Virus record (IMG/VR): IMGVR_UViG_3300034198_011294
Span: 1 to 22,687 of that record
Reading direction: 5' to 3' (one strand)
Origin: a virus
Length of the DNA: 22,687 nt
The notes under the pieces are model-generated. The model was not told where the DNA came from. It saw only the letters and a list, made by a program, of their open reading frames with translations, and made no database searches. Made by a program: the position numbers and the translations under genes. How positions within the stretch are numbered: position 1 is the stretch's first letter; every line of letters begins with the position of its first letter. This document shows, piece by piece, positions 14,994 through 22,352 of the stretch.

Positions 14994-15899
14994 TTCGGCG
15001 TTCTCCTTCGTTGTGGTCGGCACATAAGTATTCAGTCCACCTCCGGCGCCGACCATATCGAAGTTGGACTTTGAACAAGTGATCTTTTTTCCCTGCCGTT
15101 CGAAATGCGTATCCGGCAGCGGACGGCGCGGCGTTTCGCGCCCAAGCAGCGCAATTTCCGAAAGATGATTGCTCTCGGACCAGATTTCCGCACTACGGCG
15201 CGGAAACGCATTGGTCGCAATCAGTTTGTCGAAAATCGGCTTATTGATTTCCATGTCTCCCACAATGTAGCCAATTCCATTGCGTTCTTCGTAATTGATT
15301 GCAGGAATTCGTCCTACGGCGCTCTTCGGCTCATCGCCCTGCTTCTCATGCAGGATGACTACCTGCGGGAACGAACCACGCGCCATGTGCGCTCGCGTGG
15401 TGGAAACAATCTTCTTCAGGCGCTCGTTGTTGAATCGCTTCAGTTCCGGATCGTTCTCGCCGTCATCAATGGACGGGTCAAATGCCATGAACAGTTCCAC
15501 GCGACGAACAATCGCCTTGTCACCATTTTCAATGACTTCGTGAGATGGCGTGCTAGGACGTTCGTTCATGGTTTTCTCCTTTCGATCCAGCGCATTCACC
15601 TTCGAATCCGCCCATGCCTTGCCGCTGTCTCCGCCCCACAGAAGCCACGCGACGTGTCCGGCGGACGGGTATCCCTCCGACCCGGCCTTCCATCCCTTTC
15701 CAGTCTTGTCCACTTCGTGACGAGCAAAGAAAGAATGCATTCGGCGCACCGTGTCCGGGGACAGGTTCTTGCGGTTCTTGATGTCCCGCGCTCGCGCAAC
15801 GCCGACTTCCGTGCCGCCACGCCCATGCTTCTCGCGCAGTTCCAGTCCGCGCGCAGCGTTGTGCGCCATCGCTTCGGTTGGCTTCAGGTCAATATCCAT
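14268..15899 (-). CDS. Prohead protease-scaffold with extra N-terminal domain
   Basis: A 543-residue ORF with three parts. Residues 1-100 hold a domain I recall from other phage head proteins, with GRGGTEVGVARARD, LSPDTVRRMHSFFARHEVDK and GYPSAGHVAWLLWGGD; its function is unknown. Residues about 130-275 resemble a prohead (HK97 or Mu I-type) serine protease: a His at 184 (VILHEKQ), a strand pair with GIGYIVGDMEI, a Ser at 236 (RRSAEIW) and a final LSEIALLGRETPRRPLPD. Catalytic roles for His184 and Ser236 are inferred. Residues 303-543 are a charged coiled-coil scaffold, with an acidic/basic tract near 345-400 and a leucine-rich C-terminal part (LRSENARLKDRMSRLEAEI). Two internal ATGs with strong Shine-Dalgarno sites (15569, 14993) suggest nested products. 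The first ATG overlaps the previous stop as TAATG. Confidence 0.85.
   Translation of the reverse strand: MDIDLKPTEAMAHNAARGLELREKHGRGGTEVGVARARDIKNRKNLSPDTVRRMHSFFARHEVDKTGKGWKAGSEGYPSAGHVAWLLWGGDSGKAWADSKVNALDRKEKTMNERPSTPSHEVIENGDKAIVRRVELFMAFDPSIDDGENDPELKRFNNERLKKIVSTTRAHMARGSFPQVVILHEKQGDEPKSAVGRIPAINYEERNGIGYIVGDMEINKPIFDKLIATNAFPRRSAEIWSESNHLSEIALLGRETPRRPLPDTHFERQGKKITCSKSNFDMVGAGGGLNTYVPTTTKENAEMATHDEISKHMEAAKRSFEAMCEAIKTKFESHDATTKGYEDWKGKYESEDEAEDAHEAKEHKKDNPFEAEYESEEADAKKRVKKPMSAEAKRKMAEDTVHIDVGSHQGAPDMEEEVLASRKSAYSLRSENARLKDRMSRLEAEIKREKFSRDLDSMAQDGYRIPEGQRDNLLMTLMHSQDPVALIESWRDLFARDPIGTKIDMSRAALPKSITPDDIGALVKQFAGKPEEFAKAINSRIKK
15003..15008 (-). promoter_or_regulatory. Internal Shine-Dalgarno before the nested scaffold start
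   Basis: AAGGAG, nine bases before the ATG at 14993. It is encoded by the Lys-Glu codons that follow the peptide AGGGLNTYVPTTT at the protease/scaffold junction. Confidence 0.6.
15576..15582 (-). promoter_or_regulatory. Internal Shine-Dalgarno before Met111 of the protease gene
   Basis: AAAGGAG lies six bases before the in-frame ATG at 15569. It would start a 433-residue protease-scaffold lacking the N-terminal phage domain. Whether the long form is also made depends on the coupled start at 15899, which has no comparable site. Confidence 0.7.
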
Positions 15900-16177
15900 T
15901 AGATGAATACCCGGTAGGGGACGGTGGGCAGCGGATCAACAAGCGGCAGCGCGGCAATCTGCTCTGCGGTCAAATCAACCGTGACGCGAAGATTGGCGTG
16001 ATAGCGAGTATCGCCATTGGGAATCGGAATCGGTCCAATTCGGTCAAGCGTCATGCCATACGCGGGCAAGAGAACAACTTCGCCTTCACCAATGTTTTGT
16101 TCCGACAAGATGCCTGCCGCTTCAAGCGCAGCATCCATAGCATCTTCCGTGTCGGTGCGAAGAAAATAGTCGATCAT
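15899..16177 (-). CDS. Small fibre-associated protein, YHANLR motif
   Basis: This 92-residue protein is placed from the ATG at 16177, which overlaps the stop of the lectin-like gene (ATGA); an open frame to 16243 would overlap that gene by 70 bases and is less likely. It starts MIDYFLRTDTEDAMDAALEAAG, followed by GEVVLLPAYGMTLDRIGPIPIP, RYHANLRVTVDL at 58-69, and ends PTVPYRVFI. This outline (a one-residue-change description of the phrase DYFL-T-TE-AMDAAL-AAG, then ID-IGPI, YHANLRV, TP-RVF) matches small proteins encoded beside phage fibre genes. A structural or chaperone role for the adjacent lectin-like protein is plausible. Function is not known. Confidence 0.72.
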   Translation of the reverse strand: MIDYFLRTDTEDAMDAALEAAGILSEQNIGEGEVVLLPAYGMTLDRIGPIPIPNGDTRYHANLRVTVDLTAEQIAALPLVDPLPTVPYRVFI

Positions 16178-17493
16178 GTGGTAATGCTTTGAAGCGTTGT
16201 GTTCGGCAGCCGTGTCGGCCAGAACTTGATTGACTTCAGCCAACAGTTAACATTCGCCGTACCTGCCTGACTGTTACCAATGTCCAACCGGGAAAGACTG
16301 GTCGGAAGCGAACTTGCGGTCTGTCCCGCACCGACACTCCCGTTGAGCGGTCGAACGGTGTTGCTTGTATTGGTGTCATACGCAATAGCGACCTTTCCGC
16401 CATTGGTAGTTGCACCACCAAACGTCACAACGAAGCCGGGTCCACTCGCAATGTAGATAGCCGATTCCGCTTGCCCAACCCAAATCTGATTGGTATAGGA
16501 ATTGTCGTTGATTGTTGCGAATCGACCACTTGACGCAGCCAATCCATCCCAACTGGCAAGCAGGGTGCCCGCGCTTGCGCTTGATGATCCAAACCACGAC
16601 AAGAATCCCGTGCCGCTCATGTAGCACAAGTCTTGGTTTCTCGTACCCGTGCTTGCTGTCGTTGGAATGTAGGACGATGCTGCCGATCCGGACTCCAACT
16701 GCGCCCCCCACATGATGATTCCGTTCGACGTACTTCCCGCAAAAGAATCATCGCTAGCGGTGGTGCTTGTAGACCGATTAATCTGCAAATAGATCGTTCC
16801 ATCGGCTGCGCGTGTTCCAATCAACGTGCAGCGATACCATCCATTTGGATATGCAACCCACGTTCCGGCGCGATTACCTGCGGTTCCAGAGACATTGACG
16901 GCATTGCCGCTAGTCCCCGTAGCCGTCAGATCAAACAGCGCACCCGCTCCAAGTGCGGTATTCGCATTGATATACAGTCGCCGTGGCGTATTGCTGTCAA
17001 CGCATTTTGCCCAAACAGACAGGGAATACGCACCGCTCAATCCGGTAAGCGAATATGTCCGCAGGCGATGCACGCCATTGGTTGTCGTTTCGTTGATCGG
17101 ATATGCATCCGTTGCGTTTCGCGGACTTGTCGTAAGCGTTCCAAGCGTTGCGTTTTCTGGCGTATTCCAATTCTGCACGCCACCGGAAGTGGCAAATGTC
17201 TCGCTCCAGTTGAGCAGGTTGGTTGCGCTTGTCTCAATGAGCAAACCACGAACCGCACCCGTTGATGGACTGCAATCGAATCGCGGAATGTTCGTTGATG
17301 CCGATGCGACAAATTTATTGCCGTCGATATAGGTCGCCGTTGTGCTGCTGCGCGTAAACGTCAATCGCGAATCCAGCACGCCCGTGGTGAAGTCGAGGGA
17401 CAGCGTGGAGCCATCGCCAGCAGGACGGAACAACTTACTGGAGTAAGTCGATCCAGTCACGCGTGACAGTCGTGGGCGGTTGCCTCGATTCAT
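16174..17493 (-). CDS. Fibre/spike protein with two lectin-like domains
   Basis: A 439-residue protein. Residues 30-100 read LDFTTGVLDSRLTFTRSSTTATYID, then GLLIETSATNLLNWSETF. Residues 100-285 form a carbohydrate-binding-like beta domain with YSLSVWAK, FDLTATGTSG, NGWYR at 217-221, IIMWGAQLESG at 259-269 and SSYIPTTAS at 273-281. Residues 290-439 form a second LamG/concanavalin-like domain, ending SRLDIGNS and LKSIKFWPTRLPNTTLQ. This is the signature of phage structural proteins that resemble head spike fibres or carbohydrate-binding fibres. It probably binds surface glycans. Its place among head genes, between MuF and the protease, points to a head-associated fibre more than the tail tip. 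It starts at a TAATG overlap. Confidence 0.82.
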   Translation of the reverse strand: MNRGNRPRLSRVTGSTYSSKLFRPAGDGSTLSLDFTTGVLDSRLTFTRSSTTATYIDGNKFVASASTNIPRFDCSPSTGAVRGLLIETSATNLLNWSETFATSGGVQNWNTPENATLGTLTTSPRNATDAYPINETTTNGVHRLRTYSLTGLSGAYSLSVWAKCVDSNTPRRLYINANTALGAGALFDLTATGTSGNAVNVSGTAGNRAGTWVAYPNGWYRCTLIGTRAADGTIYLQINRSTSTTASDDSFAGSTSNGIIMWGAQLESGSAASSYIPTTASTGTRNQDLCYMSGTGFLSWFGSSSASAGTLLASWDGLAASSGRFATINDNSYTNQIWVGQAESAIYIASGPGFVVTFGGATTNGGKVAIAYDTNTSNTVRPLNGSVGAGQTASSLPTSLSRLDIGNSQAGTANVNCWLKSIKFWPTRLPNTTLQSITT

Positions 17494-17987
17494 TACAGAT
17501 AGGCCCAGAGAATGCCCATGGTGGGCGCGGATGCAGCCTTGAACTGCACCGTCACCGCAGCGTGTCCAATCACGTCCACGACAACAGAGGCAATTTCGCC
17601 AGTTCCGGGGCTATACAGATTCGCAGACGGCGTACCGGAACCCTGCGTCACCGTGCTGAAGAAGTTATACGACGTGCCGTTGATGCTGCCCGTCGGGATG
17701 GTTCCACCGAAAGACGGAGCAAAATCCGCAAGCACGGTCGGACTCCAGACAACGCTATTGTCGGCGTTGTAATACCGACGCCAGCCAACAATGCGGAATC
17801 CCGGCGAACCCGTCGATGCGCTGCTGAACGGCTGCACATGCACGAAGTTCGGGCAGTTGTTGATGTCCTGATAGATCGTGTTTCCGACAGGCGATGAAGC
17901 CACGGTCACGGCGGTATAAGTCGTCGCAATCGACGATGACTGAATAACGCTTCCGTAGGCGCCCTGCGCAGTAATGATGTCTGGCAT
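17493..17987 (-). CDS. Beta-rich putative virion protein
   Basis: A 164-residue protein of unknown family. It is rich in Ser, Thr, Val, Gly and Asn, with alternating strands (TTYTAVTVASSPVGN, FVHVQPFSSASTGSPGFRIVGWRRYY, GEIASVVVDVIGHAAVTVQFKAAS) and no membrane segment. The repeated strand pattern, with RIVGWRRY and a PSFGGTIPTG loop, suggests a compact beta-sandwich such as a capsid or fibre accessory protein. It lies between the small helical gene and the lectin-like fibre gene; the three genes 17987-15899 may act together. Its ATG abuts the previous TAA, and its own TAA overlaps the next ATG by one base. Confidence 0.7.
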   Translation of the reverse strand: MPDIITAQGAYGSVIQSSSIATTYTAVTVASSPVGNTIYQDINNCPNFVHVQPFSSASTGSPGFRIVGWRRYYNADNSVVWSPTVLADFAPSFGGTIPTGSINGTSYNFFSTVTQGSGTPSANLYSPGTGEIASVVVDVIGHAAVTVQFKAASAPTMGILWAYL

Positions 17988-18236
17988 TTAAATTTCACCC
18001 TTTCGCTTCATGTCGAGCGCAATGGCAATCGCCTGCGCCTGCGGATAACCCTCGTCCATCAACTTTGCAATCTTGCGACTGACCGCAGGATCGGACGCCA
18101 TAAGCCACTTATCGCCCTCCTTCACAGTCTCCGCGGCGTTCTCCACCGCGTTCATGTGTCGCAGGGCTTCACTTTCAACCGCACCACCCATTGGGGAGGA
18201 CATGCGATCAAAGAAAGTCTTGTACGGATTGTTCAT
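17988..18236 (-). CDS. Small helical head-associated protein
   Basis: An 82-residue, mostly helical protein. The C-terminus, KLMDEGYPQAQAIAIALDMKRKGEI, follows a pattern (EG-P-QA-AIAL) seen in short phage and prophage proteins, often near head genes; its role is unknown to me. The N-terminal half is polar with MNNPYKTFFDRMSSPMGG. No convincing Shine-Dalgarno sequence precedes the ATG at 18236, which lies 29 bases after the previous stop. It could be an accessory of the minor head protein upstream. Confidence 0.7.
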   Translation of the reverse strand: MNNPYKTFFDRMSSPMGGAVESEALRHMNAVENAAETVKEGDKWLMASDPAVSRKIAKLMDEGYPQAQAIAIALDMKRKGEI

Positions 18237-18265
18237 AGATATATCTTACCGTTGTTTATGCACTT

Positions 18266-18571
18266 TCATGCATTCGTGAAACCGGGGTCCGGAATCTGTC
18301 CTGAATCAATCAACTTTTGCTGTTTGCGGTTGTGCTGCGCCAGCGCACGATGATTGACGTTGCCATCAATGTCCGTCCATCCGCGTTCGACCGCCCGCGC
18401 AGCAGGAACAGGGATCAGACTGCATCGGCAATTAAATCCACAAGGGGGGGCGCATTGCTGGCGGTCAAACATGTCCATGGTCCCGATGTAGCCGTGAAAC
18501 GCCGCATGCGTCGGGCGAGTCCGGTTGTCCCTGATTGCGCTGTATTCGACCAACGGCACGAATGCCTGCAC
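18266..18571 (-). CDS. MuF-type minor head protein, C-terminal half
   Basis: The first possible start is a GTG at 18571 with only a weak CGGGA upstream, but the frame is continuous with the 242-residue ORF upstream through a single in-frame TAA at 18604-18602. The sequence VEYSAIRDNRTRPTHAAFHGYI, then MDMFDR, APPCGFNCRCSLIPV is the end of the phage Mu F / SPP1 gp7 domain, with the conserved T/R-RP-H and P-GFNCRC elements. Alone it lacks the first half of the domain. It could be made by readthrough, by reinitiation, or not at all if the gene is broken. MuF proteins bind the portal and act in head assembly or DNA ejection. Confidence 0.7.
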   Translation of the reverse strand: MQAFVPLVEYSAIRDNRTRPTHAAFHGYIGTMDMFDRQQCAPPCGFNCRCSLIPVPAARAVERGWTDIDGNVNHRALAQHNRKQQKLIDSGQIPDPGFTNA

Positions 18572-18601
18572 CTTGGGATCCCGCAGCGTCTCCGCAAGCC
18601 C

Positions 18602-19330
18602 TTACGTCGATGCCCGATTCGTGTTCGTTCGCAACACCGTTTCCAGTCGCGCCGTCGTGAGATGCGTCCCCGTGACCGCCTTCGTCGTGGTCACGAAGTC
18701 ACCGAGATTCATCTTCCGTATCCACTTGCCCACCACGGACTTACCGGGACGCTCCTCAATGACGCGCGCAATCAATTCCTGCGTCTGCTTCGTCTGCTGC
18801 GCCGTCATTCCCGTGACGTAGAACGTATCGCGCATGACGCCCTTCCCGCCCGTCTTGTACCGCACCGCGCCACGCAGCAGTTCCCGCAATTCCGGCGTTC
18901 GCTCCAGCATGTCCTGCAGAGCATGCATTCGTTCATGTTGTGTGACATCCCCCGCACTCAATCGACACGCTTCCATCAACGAATCAAATTCATATCGCGT
19001 AATCGGGACGCGATTGCGAAACCAATTTGCAATCGGGCGCAGGTAATCCGCCGCAAAGCCCCGCAGCACCACGCCCGTATTCAAGGCAAATTCCTCGCGC
19101 TCTCCCGCAATGTTCCGAATGGCGCCATCCGTCATCCCAGAACCAGACACAACTTGCTTTGCGCCAAAGAGATACGACGAGAGCAGCAGCGCCGCCAACG
19201 CTTGATGAAAGATATCCCAATGCGAATTCGAATCCTCGCCGCGAATTTCCGCAGCAAGCGCCTTTCGATACGCCTGCTGCCCGTCGCGCAGCACATTCCG
19301 CAAATGCTTGTCCAGCGAGGATTTCGTCAT
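18602..19330 (-). CDS. MuF-type minor head protein, N-terminal half
   Basis: This ORF encodes 242 residues and ends at TAA. It is largely helical, with LFGAKQVVSGSGM, RGFAADYLRPIANWFRNRVPITRYEF, TFYVTGMTAQQTKQTQELIARVIEERPG and, at the end, LTTARLETVLRTNTNRAST. The last segment is the RTE/RTNT motif in the middle of the MuF domain, normally followed by a Tyr/Asn-containing helix and the RP-H and NCRC elements that appear in the same frame after the stop. MuF proteins are minor head proteins next to the portal. The ATG overlaps the portal stop (ATGA). The truncation point inside the domain makes a functional short protein doubtful. Confidence 0.8.
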   Translation of the reverse strand: MTKSSLDKHLRNVLRDGQQAYRKALAAEIRGEDSNSHWDIFHQALAALLLSSYLFGAKQVVSGSGMTDGAIRNIAGEREEFALNTGVVLRGFAADYLRPIANWFRNRVPITRYEFDSLMEACRLSAGDVTQHERMHALQDMLERTPELRELLRGAVRYKTGGKGVMRDTFYVTGMTAQQTKQTQELIARVIEERPGKSVVGKWIRKMNLGDFVTTTKAVTGTHLTTARLETVLRTNTNRAST

Positions 19331-20841
19331 TCGTCCTCGCTATCCGCCTTCCTCTTCCTGCGGCGCATCGAAACCGTCTTCGGCTGCGACTCCTCCGGCG
19401 GAACCCCCTCGCGCGAATCGTCCTTCCCAAGCACCGATTCCAGCGGGTTCTCCTGCACGTTCATTTCTCCGCCGCGACCAAGCACCGCTTCGCCATCGGC
19501 AGGCTGCGCAAGACCAAGCAGGTCACGCACTTCCTGCTCCGACACGCGACCGCCCAGATTCACGAACGTCTGCACCGCCTCCATGCGCTCCTTCGTGTTT
19601 GGGCGCTCCGGCGCAAAGGTGAATTGAATCTGACGCGCTTCCTCTTCCGTGGCGCCCAGCATGACCGCAATCACACGCACAAAGTCGGTTGTGACGCTTT
19701 CAGAAAGGCAATCCGCGTGATACCGAATGATGCGCGACAGCGTGTCTTGATGCAGTTCGGCAACCTTCGAACCCATACCCGTTGTATTTGCTTCGCTTGA
19801 CAGCGATTGACCAAGGATGGATTCCTTAATCTTCTCGCCGCACCAATCAATCATTTCCATGAAGATGGCAGACTTGCCGCTGTTCGCATCCTTGATGTCG
19901 ATGTCGTACATCGACTCGTTCGGTCCAATACGCGGGAGTACCACCGAATTGTCGTTGACGAGATTCTGCAGCACCGTCTGCATCTCGCTCTTCGCCGCAT
20001 CATTTCCGGACGGGTAGTACCCGACGCGAATGCCGAGCGCGTATCGCTCCGCGTATGCCGCGGCGTTCTGAAGGATTTCCTGCTTCAGAAGCCAGAGATA
20101 CCAGCACACATCACGCGCGCCAACGCCGCGATACACCTGATCCGACGTGTTCGGATCAATGAAGTTCGGCGCCGTCGTGAACACGCGATGCAGAATCACC
20201 GAGCGCCGCTCGTTCTCGTTGAACAGGTGAACAAGCGAATCAAACCCAAGATCCGTCACGCTCGCTTCGTTGATATACGCGCTACCCACACGCATGGCCA
20301 GATTGCCGCGCTGGTCGAACGCCAGCGTATCCGCCGCGAACGGAACCCATTCCTTCACCCGAATCCCCAGAAGCGCATCGCGTTCGTACACCACGTTCAC
20401 CGCGCTCACGCCGTACCACACCGCCTCATGCAGCGCACGGAACATGTCGCTGCGGCGCGGGATAGCGTTCACAATGTCCGTAATCCGATTGGCGAATTCA
20501 ACAACGCGCGGATTGTTTTCGTCATCCGACACCACCGCCCATTCAACGCCACCCAGCGTCACAAGCAGCGCACGCAAGACGCCCTCCACGTCCGCGTCAT
20601 AACGCATCATCGCCTGATACGTCGGATCAAGCCGATACGCCATGCTGCTGTTGCGCAGCATGAGCGAAGCAGTCCGGAAATACGTCCGCTGCACTTCCAC
20701 CGGAAGCGCCAGCGGCGCGGTCGGCCCACGCTCAATAGGCGCAGGCAGCGGCGCACGCGGCCTACGCTTCGGCGGCGTTCCCGCACCCGTCGTAGGGTGC
20801 GCAATGTTTCGCGGGTTGTTGGTCGGCTGTTCCACGGCCAT
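19327..20841 (-). CDS. Portal protein (Mu gp29-like, DUF935)
   Basis: A 504-residue portal protein. Residues 1-50 are Pro-rich and disordered. The body has YQAMMRYDADVEGVLRALLVTLGGVEW (about 75-101), RSDMFRALHEAVWYGVSAVNVVYER (130-154), WYLWLLKQEILQNAAAYAERYALG (247-270) and ESILGQSLSSEANTTGMGSKVAELHQDTLSR (340-370) followed by a helix with YHADCLSE. The ILGQ-L-S...GS-A--H--- pattern is typical of the Mu gp29/DUF935 portals. The protein forms the ring through which DNA enters and leaves the head and docks the terminase. The C-terminal 60 residues are acidic and basic by turns and end in RRRKRKADSEDE. It lies between the large terminase and MuF genes. Confidence 0.9.
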   Translation of the reverse strand: MAVEQPTNNPRNIAHPTTGAGTPPKRRPRAPLPAPIERGPTAPLALPVEVQRTYFRTASLMLRNSSMAYRLDPTYQAMMRYDADVEGVLRALLVTLGGVEWAVVSDDENNPRVVEFANRITDIVNAIPRRSDMFRALHEAVWYGVSAVNVVYERDALLGIRVKEWVPFAADTLAFDQRGNLAMRVGSAYINEASVTDLGFDSLVHLFNENERRSVILHRVFTTAPNFIDPNTSDQVYRGVGARDVCWYLWLLKQEILQNAAAYAERYALGIRVGYYPSGNDAAKSEMQTVLQNLVNDNSVVLPRIGPNESMYDIDIKDANSGKSAIFMEMIDWCGEKIKESILGQSLSSEANTTGMGSKVAELHQDTLSRIIRYHADCLSESVTTDFVRVIAVMLGATEEEARQIQFTFAPERPNTKERMEAVQTFVNLGGRVSEQEVRDLLGLAQPADGEAVLGRGGEMNVQENPLESVLGKDDSREGVPPEESQPKTVSMRRRKRKADSEDE

Positions 20842-20852
20842 AGTCTAATGAC

Positions 20853-22352
20853 TCAATCGTAAAACTTGCGCTTCACCGGACGCAAATCGTAGAACCGTGT
20901 CGGCGTTGTCTTCACCGTCATCGCTCCACCACGCGCGACAAACAATCCATTCGTTGCCGCATTGCACAAATCAACCACCACGTCCACCGTGTCATCGTGG
21001 TTGCCCGCAGGGAACGCCAACATCTCGTCCACCACCGGACGGAATTCGCGCGACACCTGCCCATCCGCACCCGAAGGGAAATGCAACTTGCCCTGCTCAA
21101 CAAACGGCTGCGCACCCGCGGCGCGCAAGTGCTTGTCCGCCCCACGCTCCACCGGAACCACCGGAATGCGACAGGATGATCGGAATTGATCGAAGACACC
21201 CTTCTGCGGCCCGTTCGCTTCCGCCATCGCCATCACGCACCCGCGACGCTCAATCAGTTCCCGCGCAAGCCTTGCAAACTCCGGGAAAGACTCACGCACC
21301 CGTAGGATGTCCGTCAAGTACAGATTCCGATTCGAATCCACTTCCCCCACGATGCACACGCTGTAGTCCGGGTCATCACGCTCCTGACGCTTGCGACCAT
21401 AGCCCCAGTCCATCGCCGCAATCGTCCGCGTACCCAAGTGTTCCCCGCGATGGTACTTCAGCCACTCCGCACGGAACACCAGCAGGTCCGAAGACAGCGG
21501 CACAAGTTCATACGCGCGGGCATACGCCATCGCTCCCATCTCGCGCCGATTACGCTCCAACAGTTCAGGCGTGAACACGTCCGGCCAAGGGGATACCGTG
21601 CCGTAACACGGACGGCGTAGCAACGTCCCACGCGCCGCGCATTCCCTGCGCCAATCCGCCGTCACGTCATCCGTGTGGAACGGCGTCGCCGTGCGCCAGA
21701 TTCGCCCCGGATGCGATGCCGACGGATCCAGCATCGGAAACCAAATATTGGCCAAGGCTTCCTTCACTTGCTCGCGTAAGGCTGGCTGCAGCACAGCGTT
21801 ACGCAAATCGCAGATATCGTCGGCCCATAACACGTCCGCACGGCCACCAGTACGCCCAAAGATACCGGACGCCTGCACGGACGGATCGCGGCGCGCCACC
21901 ATGCCCGGCGCAGTTACCGACCATGCCATGATCGTATCTTCGCCAGATTTCAGCGTGACATGCGGAAATATCGCGCGATATAGCGGAGAACGGATGACAT
22001 CGCGAAGAAACCGCGACGTGGCCGCGGCTGCGTCATCGTTGCTTCCGACCAACTTGATTCGCGTTCCCGGACGTTTGCCTAGCCACCATGCGCATAGGTA
22101 AGTAAGCGTTGACGTCTTCGCGTGTCCGCGGGGAATCTCTCCGTACCACGAGTGATGCGCGAGAGCATGCGCGATAAGTTCGCGCTGTAGCGGGGAAACC
22201 GCCTTGCCCAGCATGAGCGCAACGAATGCGGCTGGGTTATCGCGCGCTGCGGCGACGGCCGCGGCTGGCGTGAGCGCCGGGATCGCCGCGGGCGCATCGG
22301 CGGCCACGACGGGCAGCGTGTCCGATAGCGCGCCGTTATCCGGGTCCGTCAC
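20853..22352 (-). CDS. terL: Terminase large subunit
   Basis: I place the start at the GTG at 22352, which overlaps the preceding TGA (GTGA); an open frame reaches a GTG at 22388. The 499-residue protein shows both expected domains. The ATPase part has PRGHAKTS (about 74-81, a variant Walker A), a Walker B-like VLWADD (174-179) and TATPFH (about 221-226, coupling motif position). The nuclease part has AAMDWGYG (312-319), an acidic second site (MAEAN) and HDDTVDVV near the C-terminus (452-459), fitting the RNase H-like metal-binding acid residues. It cuts concatemeric DNA and drives it into the head through the portal. The N-terminal 45 residues are Ala/Pro-rich and disordered. The next gene is the portal, the usual order. 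Confidence 0.93.
   Translation of the reverse strand: MTDPDNGALSDTLPVVAADAPAAIPALTPAAAVAAARDNPAAFVALMLGKAVSPLQRELIAHALAHHSWYGEIPRGHAKTSTLTYLCAWWLGKRPGTRIKLVGSNDDAAAATSRFLRDVIRSPLYRAIFPHVTLKSGEDTIMAWSVTAPGMVARRDPSVQASGIFGRTGGRADVLWADDICDLRNAVLQPALREQVKEALANIWFPMLDPSASHPGRIWRTATPFHTDDVTADWRRECAARGTLLRRPCYGTVSPWPDVFTPELLERNRREMGAMAYARAYELVPLSSDLLVFRAEWLKYHRGEHLGTRTIAAMDWGYGRKRQERDDPDYSVCIVGEVDSNRNLYLTDILRVRESFPEFARLARELIERRGCVMAMAEANGPQKGVFDQFRSSCRIPVVPVERGADKHLRAAGAQPFVEQGKLHFPSGADGQVSREFRPVVDEMLAFPAGNHDDTVDVVVDLCNAATNGLFVARGGAMTVKTTPTRFYDLRPVKRKFYD

Noticed and set aside
16178-16243. Upstream extension of the YHANLR protein to the ATG at 16243
   Set aside because: It would overlap the fibre gene by 70 bases; the ATG at 16177 gives the ATGA junction used throughout the operon and a family-like N-terminus.
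19027-20862. Long plus-strand ORFs opposite the portal and MuF genes
   Set aside because: The translations are rich in Arg/His/Ala and mirror the codon bias of the minus strand; none has a plausible ribosome site or family pattern.
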